From an uncultured Flavobacteriaceae bacterium (GTDB lineage: Bacteria; Bacteroidota; Bacteroidia; Flavobacteriales; Flavobacteriaceae), in NCBI GenBank assembly GCA_947497245.1, contig CANMFO010000003.1:124001-188000 (forward strand): 64,000 nucleotides of DNA. Direction: 5' to 3'. A program made the translations under genes and the position numbers. Position 1 is the first letter of the stretch, and every line of letters begins with the position of its first letter. Under the pieces are notes generated by a model, which worked only from the letters and a program-made list of their open reading frames with translations, did no database searches and was not told the origin of the DNA. Positions 43,847-53,167 of this stretch are shown here, in pieces.

Positions 43847-43969
43847 ATGAAGCAGACAAAGAAAGGACCTCAAGAAAACAATAATAGTATTGACAGGCCA
43901 TTGACCCGCCATGAGAGCTGGAAAAATCACCGGAGGCACAATGCCTTAAAACTAATACGTTTTTCTTAG
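43847..43969 (+). CDS. Short hypothetical ORF (40 aa)
   Basis: A 40-codon basic ORF beginning MKQTKKGPQENNNSI and ending NALKLIRFS. It is preceded by an A/G-rich stretch and followed 16 bases later by a strong terminator, which suggests a transcribed unit ends here. The protein has no known motif. It may be a genuine small basic protein or the end of a decayed gene. Confidence 0.35.
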   Translation: MKQTKKGPQENNNSIDRPLTRHESWKNHRRHNALKLIRFS

Positions 43970-43984
43970 GGACCAGTACTATTT

Positions 43985-44009
43985 AAAGAGGGCTTTTGCC
44001 CTCTTTTTT
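43985..44009 (+). terminator. Strong intrinsic terminator
   Basis: AAAGAGGGC and GCCCTCTTT with a TTTT loop, extended by a run of T. A textbook plus-strand terminator placed just after the 40-codon ORF. Confidence 0.8.
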
Positions 44010-44102
44010 CGACAATAGCTAGCCGGATTGAGTATTGATAACCTTCCAAAATTGACGGTTCAAAAATCAAATTAAAATTCGTGTCCATCAAACTCACCAG
44101 TT

Positions 44103-44336
44103 GTGAATGACCTTCCCGAATTTGGTGTCGATTTCGACGATTATGTGCAATTAAAATGCATTTCTGAAAACCAGGAATCAAAGGTTTTAATCGATAACAA
44201 GGTAGTATATAAAATGGAAGTCCCTAAAACTTCATTGAAAATTAAGGGGATAACCATTCATTTTCAGGGAGCTGGTTCGGTAAAAGATGTCGAGTTTAAG
44301 AAAAATGGTGCGATGGTCCATGCATCAAATTTCTAA
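44103..44336 (+). pseudogene. Hypothetical protein, probably a C-terminal gene fragment
   Basis: A 77-residue frame with only a GTG start, open upstream for nine more codons. The chain is protein-like, with DDYVQLKCISENQESK, then KVVYKMEVP and IKGITIHFQGAGSVKDVEF, and reads as the end of a beta-rich domain. Because the beginning is missing and it lies near the right end of the island, I consider it a remnant whose 5' part was lost. No family is recognised. Confidence 0.4.
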
Positions 44337-44456
44337 AATCATATGACTCTTTATAAAAGAAGCGTTCTATATAAAGTAAAGAATGATCAAAGCAGGATAA
44401 TTGGCATCAAATAATACCAAGGCCAATTATATAGATGCTTTGCGTGCAAACTGCGC

Positions 44457-44587
<131 letters not shown>

Positions 44588-44706
44588 ATTTCAGACCCCA
44601 AAGGAAACACTTTTTGCCTAAGTATCAAAATGTAACAATCTTTTTCTTCTTGGAACAGCCCCCCATTTCCTGAATGCCCCGTGGGCGGTAAGGGGACCGT
44701 ACTATA

Positions 44707-45471
44707 TCACCGCCCGATCTGGGAAGCGGAATCGGAATCGAGGAATAAGGTCGCTTTGGGATGGGTCCTTAGAATTGAGGCAGGGCAGGCCGTACTGATT
44801 TCACCGTTCAATGCGCTGTAAACCGCGTTTGCCTTTCTTTGGTCGGGTACGACACAACTAATGGATTTGCTGGACATAATGGCGGGAATGGTAAGGGTAA
44901 GCGCTCGTTCAGGGACCTCCTCAAAGGTGCGGAACCAGCCTTCCCCAAGCTGTTGGTTTCTGCAGGCTTCGTCCAGGGCGACCAGTTTGACCAGATGGGA
45001 ATCCTCGAAATCGGCCACCGGGGGGTCGTTGAACGCAAGATGGCCATTTTCCCCGATCCCGATACAGGCCACATCGATCGGATGTTCCTTTAAGAGGTTG
45101 GTATAGCGCAGGATTTCGTCGTCGGGATTTTCGGCATCCCCGTTCAAAAAATGGACCTGCTTGGGATCCACGTGGTCCAAAATCCTATCCTTTAAATATT
45201 TTCGAAAACTGGCCGGGTGCGAATCTGAAATGCCCTGGTACTCATCCAAATGGAAAACGGTGACTTTTTGCCAATCTATTTCACACTCCCGCAGGGCCTT
45301 TAAAAATGAAAATTGCGATGCTCCCGTGGCCAAGATCAGATTGGCCGATTCCCTGTCCCGAATGGCTTCGTTCAAGTTTTTTGCAACCAAATTGGACGCG
45401 GCCACGCCCATTTCGGAGGCGTTTCCATACACAAGGACATTTAAATTGTCGATCGTCAGATTTCTGGTCAT
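44707..45471 (-). CDS. nagB: Glucosamine-6-phosphate deaminase
   Basis: A 254-residue NagB-fold protein that converts glucosamine-6-phosphate to fructose-6-phosphate and ammonia. Motifs: ILATGASQFSFLKAL (phosphate loop, about 47-61), FHLDEYQGI (catalytic Asp region, about 76-84) and IGIGENGHLAFNDPP (about 138-152, with the catalytic Asp/His/Glu set). The position downstream of an Nramp-fold transporter and nagA in one tight minus-strand set (10 and 4 bases between genes) supports amino-sugar catabolism. The chain is slightly shorter than the E. coli enzyme and lacks its allosteric C-terminus. Confidence 0.88.
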   Translation of the reverse strand: MTRNLTIDNLNVLVYGNASEMGVAASNLVAKNLNEAIRDRESANLILATGASQFSFLKALRECEIDWQKVTVFHLDEYQGISDSHPASFRKYLKDRILDHVDPKQVHFLNGDAENPDDEILRYTNLLKEHPIDVACIGIGENGHLAFNDPPVADFEDSHLVKLVALDEACRNQQLGEGWFRTFEEVPERALTLTIPAIMSSKSISCVVPDQRKANAVYSALNGEISTACPASILRTHPKATLFLDSDSASQIGR

Positions 45472-45480
45472 TTTTTTTGA

Positions 45481-46722
45481 TTAAAGGAATTCGGTAAGGG
45501 CAAACCATGTGGTTATCAGGGAAAACAAGATCACGGCAATGATACCAATGTTGAGCTTGGTGCTGGCCGAATAACGGTGCATCAGTTTTTTTCTATTGGC
45601 CAAGACAAAAATGGGGATCGCCACTGCGGGAAGGATACAAGCCTGAAAGGCCTGGGAAAAAATCATCAGGGCAGGAGGGCGCTCCTCCAAAAAAACCGTT
45701 CCGAAGGCAAACAGCAACCCAATAAAAATAAGCCATCTCGATTGTGTCGAACGGATGTTCCGGGGAGTTCCACGGAAATCGGAGATCAACCAAGGCGCAA
45801 TTAGGACAATGGGGAATATTGTGGAGAGCCCTGCCCCGGCAATCCCCAAAATAAGAACGAACGCGGCAAGTTTTCCGCCAATCGGTTCGAACAGGTCGAT
45901 CATCTCCACGGTATTTTCAAGTTTGAGCCCGGAAACATGGAGTGTTCCCGCCGCTACCGCCATGATGACCCCACTTAAAAGAAGCATCATGGCGGCCGAT
46001 ACGAAAGCATCCTTCTTTTCGGTCCGCAAATCGGTAATTCCCCATCCCTTTTCGGCAACCACCGTACTCCGCATAATGAAAACCGCTGCGGAACAGGTAG
46101 TACCGGTTATGGCGGCAATAAGACCAAGAGATCCGGGAGTTTCGGGAATCCTCGGCACCATACCTTCCACTATGGTCGAGATACTTGGCTTGACCATGAG
46201 AAAAACGATCACAAAGGACAGGCCCATGATGATGACCAGTGCGGTCAGGAGTTTTTCAAAAGTTTGATACCTTCCGAACCATAGCAGGGCATAAAGAATG
46301 ATCGAAAAGAAAAGGATGATCCAAAACGTGCGGACAATTAAGCCGTCGAATGCAAGCCGGATGCCCTCCTGGACCAGATCGGCAACGATGCCCATTACCC
46401 CCATCAGGGCCAGCAGTTCCCCAATGATCAGGGCAATTATGATGTACAGCGAAAGTACCCAACCCCATTTGAATTCCGTCCTGAAGTTGTACAAGGCGGT
46501 CTTCCCCGTGACCAAGGTCACCTTGCCGTAGGTGACCATAAGGATATAGGTAAAGACGCAAGACAGCACAAGTGCCCAGAAAAGGCCCATGCCGTGTTCC
46601 GCCCCGGTCTTTGCCATGGTGGTTACGCTGCCCGTGCCGATATTGTACCCGATCAGGAAAAGACCGGGCCCTATGGCACTTAACCCTATCAATACCTTTC
46701 TAAAGAGCGGATTGGTTTTCAT
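45481..46722 (-). CDS. Nramp-fold transporter lacking the metal-binding motifs
   Basis: A 413-residue polytopic protein with about 11 transmembrane segments, clearly related to Nramp (MntH) transporters from the first helix (SAIGPGLFLIGYNIGTG) and the following YGKVTLVTGKTAL loop. The DPGN motif of helix 1, which binds Mn or Fe, is replaced by IGTG, and the MPH motif of helix 6 is absent (GTTCSAAVFIMRSTVV). Both sites are needed for transition-metal transport, so a different substrate is likely. It lies between nagA and nagB with only 3 to 10 bases separating the genes. Uptake of an amino sugar or related compound is a reasonable guess; other ions remain possible. Confidence 0.85.
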   Translation of the reverse strand: MKTNPLFRKVLIGLSAIGPGLFLIGYNIGTGSVTTMAKTGAEHGMGLFWALVLSCVFTYILMVTYGKVTLVTGKTALYNFRTEFKWGWVLSLYIIIALIIGELLALMGVMGIVADLVQEGIRLAFDGLIVRTFWIILFFSIILYALLWFGRYQTFEKLLTALVIIMGLSFVIVFLMVKPSISTIVEGMVPRIPETPGSLGLIAAITGTTCSAAVFIMRSTVVAEKGWGITDLRTEKKDAFVSAAMMLLLSGVIMAVAAGTLHVSGLKLENTVEMIDLFEPIGGKLAAFVLILGIAGAGLSTIFPIVLIAPWLISDFRGTPRNIRSTQSRWLIFIGLLFAFGTVFLEERPPALMIFSQAFQACILPAVAIPIFVLANRKKLMHRYSASTKLNIGIIAVILFSLITTWFALTEFL

Positions 46723-46725
46723 TTG

Positions 46726-47874
46726 TTATTCTTGGGAGTAGACCAACTCACCTGCAATGTACGTACTTTTTACGGCCATTTTATTGTTTTTCATGGTGAA
46801 CAGGATGAGATTGGCCTTGCTGTCCGTTTGTATTTTCCCCAAGTGTTTTAGTCCGAAGAGTCGGGCGGGGTTGCCGCTCGCCATTTGAATGGCCTCTTGT
46901 AGGGAACACTGGGTGAAATCCATCATAACCCCAACGCATTGGCTAATGGGGGAAGCCGCTCCGGCCAACACATCTTCTTTGGGAAGCTTTACCACATTGG
47001 GGGTCAGCAGGAGGGTGCGTTCCCCACGGAGATACTCGCCAGGGGGCAGACCCGCCAGATCCAGGGCATCGGAGACCAAAATGGAGCGATCCACCCCCTT
47101 GGCCTTGTAAAAACTTCGCACTTCCTCCTTGGTCAAATGAAACCCATCGACTATAAAACTTGCCGTAAGGCCGTCATTCGACAGTTGCGGCCAAATGGGA
47201 TTGTAATGGCGGTTGATCTCGTTGGCACAGCCATTGCCCAGGTGTGTGGCCATTTTGGCGCCGGCTTCCACTGCCTTGAGAATGTCCGATGCCGAACCGT
47301 TGTGATGTCCAAGGGAAACCACGACCCCGCTGGCTACGCATTTTTGAATGAAAGGTATGGCCCCTTCCAGCTCTGGAGCAAGGGTGATCACTTTAATTTG
47401 CTTGTTGGCCGCTTTCTGGATTTCTTGGAACTCCTCCCAATCCGGAAGCTTGATATACTTCTCGAGGTGCGCCCCTCGAAAACCTTTGACCGGAGAGATA
47501 TAGGGCCCCTCTAAATGAAACCCGAGAATGGAATTTCTAATTTCGGGATCTTCCTTGGCCTTGGCAAGAATGGCCAGATTCTTTTTTATTCTATCGATAT
47601 CACTTGTGATGATCGTGGGTAGGTAAGAGGTCACCCCATCCTTCCAAAGTGCCTTTGTCGCTTTTTTAACGCCTTCAACGGTCAGGTCGGGTCCAGAAAA
47701 ATCCACCCCGACATACCCATTGATCTGCACATCGATCAATCCTGGGGCCACATACATCCCGGAAGAGGAGTTGTCCGTACCTTGTCTTTGAATGCCCTTG
47801 ATTTTGCCGTTTTCCACGGAAACGGCAACCGGTTTCCCATCGGAATATAAGATACCATCAATCGTACTTTCCAT
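46726..47874 (-). CDS. nagA: N-acetylglucosamine-6-phosphate deacetylase
   Basis: An amidohydrolase-fold enzyme that deacetylates GlcNAc-6-phosphate to GlcN-6-phosphate. The ATG at 47874 gives 382 residues, the size of E. coli NagA. Motifs: APGLIDVQINGYVGVDF, GFHLEGPYISP (metal-ligand Glu), VVSLGHHNGSA and MATHLGNG (His ligands) and VSDALDLAG (catalytic Asp). An alternative ATG at 47940 adds 22 residues with a hydrophobic stretch (VIVSLILLVLIY) that could act as a signal anchor; if used, the enzyme would face the periplasm, which would be unusual. Some residues around the second His motif differ from classical NagA (LGNG for LFNA), so a related N-acetyl-sugar substrate cannot be excluded. Confidence 0.85.
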   Translation of the reverse strand: MESTIDGILYSDGKPVAVSVENGKIKGIQRQGTDNSSSGMYVAPGLIDVQINGYVGVDFSGPDLTVEGVKKATKALWKDGVTSYLPTIITSDIDRIKKNLAILAKAKEDPEIRNSILGFHLEGPYISPVKGFRGAHLEKYIKLPDWEEFQEIQKAANKQIKVITLAPELEGAIPFIQKCVASGVVVSLGHHNGSASDILKAVEAGAKMATHLGNGCANEINRHYNPIWPQLSNDGLTASFIVDGFHLTKEEVRSFYKAKGVDRSILVSDALDLAGLPPGEYLRGERTLLLTPNVVKLPKEDVLAGAASPISQCVGVMMDFTQCSLQEAIQMASGNPARLFGLKHLGKIQTDSKANLILFTMKNNKMAVKSTYIAGELVYSQE

Positions 47875-48111
47875 TTGAAATGTTTTTTCGGGCCTGTAAA
47901 TCAATACCAAGAGAATCAAGGAAACAATAACCGCTTTCATATTTTGGAACCTAAGTTTAACGGGTTAGTCCGTAAATAACGATCAACAATATAGTAAGAT
48001 ATCGTTACATTGCAGGATAGAAAATGTTAGATTGGACCAGAAATGGTCAAATAGGGGTACAATTTCTGCGGTTTCAACCTAAGATGGGATTATCCTTAAA
48101 AACTTAAAACT

Positions 48112-48822
48112 ATGGATTTTAAAAACAAAGTGGCGTACATCACAGGGGGCTCCAAGGGAATCGGGTTCGGGGTGGCCAAGAAATTGGTCGAGGCGGGCAT
48201 GCGCGTGGCGATCAGTGGACGGACCTTGAAAACGGTGGAAAAGGCTGCCCAGTATTTGGGCGGTGAGGACAGGGTCCTTGCCCTGGAATCGGATGTGGTG
48301 CAGCTTGGGGACGAAAAAAAGGCCGTTCAGGCCATCTTGGACAGATGGGGCCAGTTGGATGTTGTATTGGCCAATGCCGGGGTCGGCCATTTCGCCCCTA
48401 TCGATGAAATGTCGGATGAGCATTGGCACCAGATGATCGACACCAACCTCAACGGAGTGTTCCATACCCTAAAGGCTTCGGTCGGAGCGCTCAAGAAATC
48501 AAAGGGATATTACATGACCCTGGCCAGTTTGGCCGGAACCAATTTCTTTGCCGCGGGAGCGGGATACAATGCCACCAAATTTGGGGTCGTTGGGTTCACC
48601 CAAGCCGCAATGTTGGATTTGCGGAAGCACGGTATCAAAGTATCGACCATCATGCCAGGATCTGTGGCCACGCATTTCAACGGCCACAGTCCGGACGAAA
48701 AGGATGCTTGGAAGATCCAACCGGAAGACATCGGGGATTTGGTTTTGGACCTATTGAAAATGCACCCACGGACGTTGCCCAGTAAAATAGAGGTAAGGCC
48801 TACACGACCGGATTTAAAATAG
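48112..48822 (+). CDS. SDR family NAD(P)-dependent oxidoreductase
   Basis: A 236-residue short-chain dehydrogenase/reductase. The nucleotide-binding TGGSKGIG motif is at 11-18, NAGVGHF at about 88-94, catalytic YxxxK in GYNATKFG at about 154-158, with the serine position in TLASLAG. It resembles 3-oxoacyl-reductase-like or sepiapterin-like reductases used on carbonyls, but no substrate can be named. The gene is divergent from nagA and converges with the addB-like gene, 61 bases apart. Confidence 0.9.
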   Translation: MDFKNKVAYITGGSKGIGFGVAKKLVEAGMRVAISGRTLKTVEKAAQYLGGEDRVLALESDVVQLGDEKKAVQAILDRWGQLDVVLANAGVGHFAPIDEMSDEHWHQMIDTNLNGVFHTLKASVGALKKSKGYYMTLASLAGTNFFAAGAGYNATKFGVVGFTQAAMLDLRKHGIKVSTIMPGSVATHFNGHSPDEKDAWKIQPEDIGDLVLDLLKMHPRTLPSKIEVRPTRPDLK

Positions 48823-48883
48823 CGGAATTGCTGGTGAAGGCCGCTTATGAACAAGATCCGGATACCGAATCCCTTATAGGTAT

Positions 48884-51652
48884 TCAATAGGTTTGGCCCG
48901 ATATTTCCTTTTCTATCAAAGGGATTCCGGGATTGCATATTTCCAGCACCAAGGTCTGGAGTTCGGATTTGAATTTGGAAAGCACTTCCCGGTCGATGAT
49001 CGTGTTTTTTGTGCGACTTCCCCTTTTCTCTTTTGTGGCGAACGGCAATAGTCCGGCATTTAGGTTTTTGAACGAAAGTATTCCGGCCTGTAGTTCTCCC
49101 ATCGGGTCCGTATCTTGGTACATCAGGGCATAACATAGCAGTTGGAAGGCCTTGCTGTGTTCATATTCCGTTCCCAGGGCCGTCCAATCAACAATTTCCA
49201 CTTGGGAAGGTAGCGTCTTTCCGGTTTTGTAATCGATAATTCGAGTGACCCCGTCCCTATTGTCAACGCGGTCCAATTTTCCCTTGAGAAAAACCGGGAA
49301 ATCGATTCCCGGGATCTTGAGTTGCCGTTTTAGCTTTTGTTCCAGCCCCAGAATCCGTATCTGGTGCTTTCGCACGTCCCGAATTTCCATATCGATAAAA
49401 TTCTCCACGTAGCGTTCCACTACCTTAAGAGCGATCAGGTTCTTGCCGCGGGGGGTATCACCATCCAAATGGTTTTTGGAAAAATGGTGCTTTACCAAGG
49501 ATTTGGTGTTTGTCCTGGCCTTTTGGAGATGTTCCTCGCTAAGGTCCTGGCCCAAAAAAGGCGTATAAAGCGCTTCGAGCGTATCATGTACAATGGTGCC
49601 AAAGGTGTTCGCGGCCACTGTTTCCTCCACTTCCATTACATCATCGATGTTCAGAAGGTTTCTTTTGTAAAAATCCATGGGATTTCTAATATAGTTGCTC
49701 AGGGAAGTGGGGGAAAAACCGCTGCCAGCATGTGCCTGGATGAGGGCCATCAATCCCGAATCCTTTTCTACCTTTTCAAGGGTTTTGATGCCGGGCCTGA
49801 TGTCGGGGACCGCGATATGCTCTGTGATGTCCCCGCGTTTGTTTTCGTCGCTCAGCAATTGCCGTATCAATCTACTTTTTTCCCCGCCTTCCAGGACATC
49901 CGGTTCAGTGTTGTACAGCAAATGGATGTTTTTGGCCCGCTGTAGCAAACGGTAAAAATGATAGGTGTAGACCGCGTCTTTTTCCTTGTAGGTGGGCAAT
50001 GCAAAATGCTTTTTAAGATCATAGGGAATGAAGGAGTTGTTCGATTTTCCGGAAGGGAGGATACCTTCGTTGACCGAAGTGAGGACCACGGTCTCGAAAT
50101 CGAGGTTTCTACTCTCCAACATGCCCATAATTTGCAGTCCTTGTAAAGGTTCTCCTTGGAAATCCAAGGTTTCTGATGACAGAAGTTCCTTATATAGGCT
50201 CAGTAGCGATTTTGCATCATTGATGAAGGGGTGTTCTTCGATCAGTTCCCGAATTTGGTTGAACAACTTATAAAACCGGTACAGGTATTCCATGGAGAGA
50301 CGATCGTTACTTTCCGATAAGATGTCCTTTAGTTCCATGATGATGGCCAAAGATTGTCTTACAAGGGTTTTGGGGGTCGCATTCCCTTCGAAGAACAATA
50401 GGGAAATGTTTGGATCGCCACCGACCGTTGGATTTAATTTATGGGAAGTGATATGGGTCCAATTGTTGCTCTTGATCGCCTCGACAAGAAGAGGGGCCCT
50501 ATTGTTCCCATCCTTGGACAACAGGGTCTGTACATAGGGATGCGATAAAAATGCCAAAATAGGTTTGTAGAACCATCCCTGTGGATCTTTGTTGATATAA
50601 AGGTCTATAAATTGTATGAACAGACCGGCCAAAGGGGTTTTGTCCAGAGGGTATCCCATGGTAATGTTCACATCCGGGAGTTCGGCGGGAATGGAATTTA
50701 AAATGGGATTGAGAAGGGTTTCATCCCCAAGTACAACAGCGGTATTTTTTAAAAGGTTCGGGTCTTTATGGTGCAGCTTCCTTAAAAGTTGGCCCACGTA
50801 TTTGGCTTGGGAGACATTTTTGGGCACCCCAACGACCGAGATGTTCTTTTCATCCAGATAATGGCTGCCCACCCCATTTGGAGGGTTGGTTTTAAGAACT
50901 TCCCAAGTTTTGAAATGATTGCGCATGAAAAAACCGGCATCGTGGATCGGATCTTCCAAAAAATAGGTGTCGATGTCCCAAAAGATCTCCCCTGTGGAAT
51001 CCCGCAAGATGGTTTGGATTATTTTTGTCTCAGCGGTATTCAGGGCATTGAAACCTATAAAAATGTGCACTTTTTGCGGGGAGCTTTCCATATAGGCATC
51101 CAACTTTTGGCACGCTTCGCGGTACACCAGCCCCTGATGTCCAATGCCCTTCCCAAGCAAACTTTTGTTGAACAGTTGGTACAGCGGTTCCAAATTATTC
51201 CAAAATGACAGGTAATCCTCCATCATTTGGGTCTTTTTGGCCTCCGGTGACCAAACACTTATTTCTTGAATGGCGGAGAGATTGGAAAATAGTTGTCGGG
51301 CATCGATAAGATGCCGATCTATTTCATTGAAATCCTGTAGAAGGGTCTGCCCCCATTTCGAAAAGGCAAAGAAACTGTCTTTTTCGCCTTTGGCCTGGGT
51401 GGCATAGGTTCGGTAAAGTTCAAAAAGTTGCTCGGTATGGGTGGCATATCCAATACCCGAAATGTGTCCCACGAAGTCCTCGATGCTATAGATTTCAGGT
51501 GCGAAGAGCGTTTTTCGGGTCGTTTTGGCCAGGGAATTCCGAACAAAGGTACCCGCCCGTTTGCTCGGGAGCACAAAGACCAGGTTTTCCAAGGAAGGGT
51601 ATTTCCCGGATATTTCAGCGACAACCTCTTCCAAAAAACTTTGCATGGCCAA
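48884..51652 (-). CDS. AddB-like exonuclease subunit (PD-(D/E)XK nuclease family)
   Basis: A 922-residue protein with the layout of the second subunit of an AddAB-type helicase-nuclease, used to process double-strand breaks. The N-terminus carries a helicase-like first motif LVFVLPSKRAGTFVRNSL (a degenerate Walker A). The C-terminal nuclease core is at about 755-835 (KGKLDRVDNRDG followed by IIDYKTGKTLPS), where D and the D-x-K of IIDYK form the PD-(D/E)XK site. Its presumed partner, the AddA-like helicase at 54370-57477, is on the same strand but separated by ompA and kbl. The gene's start is 3 bases from the ompA terminator. Confidence 0.85.
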   Translation of the reverse strand: MAMQSFLEEVVAEISGKYPSLENLVFVLPSKRAGTFVRNSLAKTTRKTLFAPEIYSIEDFVGHISGIGYATHTEQLFELYRTYATQAKGEKDSFFAFSKWGQTLLQDFNEIDRHLIDARQLFSNLSAIQEISVWSPEAKKTQMMEDYLSFWNNLEPLYQLFNKSLLGKGIGHQGLVYREACQKLDAYMESSPQKVHIFIGFNALNTAETKIIQTILRDSTGEIFWDIDTYFLEDPIHDAGFFMRNHFKTWEVLKTNPPNGVGSHYLDEKNISVVGVPKNVSQAKYVGQLLRKLHHKDPNLLKNTAVVLGDETLLNPILNSIPAELPDVNITMGYPLDKTPLAGLFIQFIDLYINKDPQGWFYKPILAFLSHPYVQTLLSKDGNNRAPLLVEAIKSNNWTHITSHKLNPTVGGDPNISLLFFEGNATPKTLVRQSLAIIMELKDILSESNDRLSMEYLYRFYKLFNQIRELIEEHPFINDAKSLLSLYKELLSSETLDFQGEPLQGLQIMGMLESRNLDFETVVLTSVNEGILPSGKSNNSFIPYDLKKHFALPTYKEKDAVYTYHFYRLLQRAKNIHLLYNTEPDVLEGGEKSRLIRQLLSDENKRGDITEHIAVPDIRPGIKTLEKVEKDSGLMALIQAHAGSGFSPTSLSNYIRNPMDFYKRNLLNIDDVMEVEETVAANTFGTIVHDTLEALYTPFLGQDLSEEHLQKARTNTKSLVKHHFSKNHLDGDTPRGKNLIALKVVERYVENFIDMEIRDVRKHQIRILGLEQKLKRQLKIPGIDFPVFLKGKLDRVDNRDGVTRIIDYKTGKTLPSQVEIVDWTALGTEYEHSKAFQLLCYALMYQDTDPMGELQAGILSFKNLNAGLLPFATKEKRGSRTKNTIIDREVLSKFKSELQTLVLEICNPGIPLIEKEISGQTY

Positions 51653-51654
51653 AA

Positions 51655-51691
51655 ATAAAAAAAGCCCTGACGTAATCGCCAGGGCTTTCTA
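51655..51691 (-). terminator. Intrinsic terminator of ompA
   Basis: Minus-strand AAAGCCCTGGCG, a short loop and CGTCAGGGCTTT followed by a T-rich run. It ends the ompA transcript before the addB-like gene. Confidence 0.8.
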
Positions 51692-51713
51692 AATTATTTA
51701 GGGACTTTGAAAC

Positions 51714-53060
51714 TTACTTGATCAAGTTAATTTCAACCCTTCTGTTCTCTCTTCTTCCTTTAGAGGTCTTATTGTCCGCGATGGGTCGGTCTTCACCGTA
51801 ACCCGTGGCGGTCAATCTGTCAGAACCAATTCCTTCGGCGACCAAGAAATCCCTTACCGCATTGGCACGTGACTCAGAAAGCTTTTGGTTGGTTTTGGCA
51901 CCACCTGAGCTATCGGTATGGCCTTCAACAGCAAACTTAGCGTTGGGGTATTCGTTCAATATTCTGATGATATCAACGAAAACTGATGTAGACTCTGGTT
52001 TCAAGGAAGACTTACCGGTGTCGAACAAGATGGTCTTGGCGTAGTCGTTCAATTGCTTTTGAACTTCTTCGGTAACTTCAGGACAACCATTGTTCGCTAC
52101 AGTACCGGCAACATCTGGACAGCTATCGTCTTTATCCAAGACACCGTCACCGTCCTTATCTGGCCATGGGCATCCGTTGTTGTCAGCTGGGCCCGCTTCG
52201 TTCGGACACTCATCATTTTTATCGGCAACACCATCACCATCGGCATCGGGACAACCGGCAAGGTTGGCCAATCCAGCCTCGTTTGGACACTCATCATCTT
52301 TGTCGGCAATGCCATCACCGTCAGCATCAGGACAACCGTTCATTTCTTTCGAACCTGCTTCGTTGGGGCAGCTATCCTTGCTGTCCTCGATTCCATCGCC
52401 ATCGGCATCAGGGCAACCGTTGAAAGCCTCCAAACCGGCAACTTCCGGACAGGCATCGTCTTTGTCGTAGATGCCATCGCCATCCGTATCGGTTCCTCCG
52501 AACTTCACGGCAATACCGGCCATGTGCTGCCAGTGCTTCACACCGTAATCCTCGAAGGCGTGCTTATAGCTGGTTTGAACCGTAAGGCCCACATTTTCAG
52601 TGAACCAAAGATTGAAACCAACACCGGCGTTAACCGTACCGGCCCCGATTTCGTCTACCCAGGTATATCCACCGCCCACTTCCAAGAAGGGGTCGATCAT
52701 GGTATTTTTCAAGAATGCATATTTGATGGTACCGTCCAAGGCATAGTGCGATAGATCATCAACACGGGTATCACCCAATTTGCTTATTTTATTCAAAGAA
52801 CCTCTAGCACCCACAGAAAAGCCACTCCCCACTGATTTGGAAAGACCAATATAAGAAATGGAAGGAAGGATATTCCAGTGGTCATTTGCATTGAATAGTT
52901 GGTTTCCAAAAGAACTTCCATCACCCGTAGGATACGTGTCTATGGCATTTACCCCAAAACTAACCTGCCAAGGGTTATTCTCGTCTTGAGCTTGTATGCT
53001 GTTAAAACCCGCAAAGAGCAGGGCAGCAACCAATAATTTGCTAAGATGTTTCATGTTCAA
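51714..53060 (-). CDS. OmpA-family outer-membrane protein with thrombospondin type 3 repeats
   Basis: A 448-residue outer-membrane protein. Signal peptide (1-24), an eight-stranded beta-barrel (about 25-190), five calcium-binding type 3 repeats (about 193-335, repeated [12 protein letters not shown] and CP motifs) and a C-terminal OmpA domain (about 345-448) with the peptidoglycan-binding signature [12 protein letters not shown] and [13 protein letters not shown]. It anchors the outer membrane to the wall and may be one of the most abundant envelope proteins. It has a near-ideal Bacteroidota promoter upstream (53089-53118) and its own terminator. Confidence 0.93.
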   Translation of the reverse strand: MNMKHLSKLLVAALLFAGFNSIQAQDENNPWQVSFGVNAIDTYPTGDGSSFGNQLFNANDHWNILPSISYIGLSKSVGSGFSVGARGSLNKISKLGDTRVDDLSHYALDGTIKYAFLKNTMIDPFLEVGGGYTWVDEIGAGTVNAGVGFNLWFTENVGLTVQTSYKHAFEDYGVKHWQHMAGIAVKFGGTDTDGDGIYDKDDACPEVAGLEAFNGCPDADGDGIEDSKDSCPNEAGSKEMNGCPDADGDGIADKDDECPNEAGLANLAGCPDADGDGVADKNDECPNEAGPADNNGCPWPDKDGDGVLDKDDSCPDVAGTVANNGCPEVTEEVQKQLNDYAKTILFDTGKSSLKPESTSVFVDIIRILNEYPNAKFAVEGHTDSSGGAKTNQKLSESRANAVRDFLVAEGIGSDRLTATGYGEDRPIADNKTSKGRRENRRVEINLIK

Positions 53061-53088
53061 AATTTTAAGTTTAAGTGTTTATTAGCAG

Positions 53089-53118
53089 CAAATGTAAGTT
53101 GTTAATTATTATTAACAA
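53089..53118 (-). promoter_or_regulatory. Bacteroidota-type promoter of ompA
   Basis: On the minus strand a TTG (-33) is followed by exactly 19 bases and TACATTTG (-7), fitting TTG-N19-TAnnTTTG. It lies 29 bases upstream of the ompA start. The -7 box occupies 53089-53096 and the TTG 53116-53118. Confidence 0.75.
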
Positions 53119-53167
53119 AATTAACTGTTTATTTTTTTTGGTGCATTTCATACGCAAAACCATGCAT

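Noticed and set aside
49337-49945. Plus-strand ORF of 202 codons opposite addB
   Set aside because: No motif; the addB nuclease region on the minus strand explains the sequence.
52090-52490. DNA tandem repeat in ompA as a mobile or regulatory repeat
   Set aside because: It is explained by the protein-level type 3 repeats, diverged at the nucleotide level.
52053-52754. Plus-strand ORF of 233 codons opposite ompA
   Set aside because: Its repetitive protein is the antisense reading of the type 3 repeats; no independent evidence.
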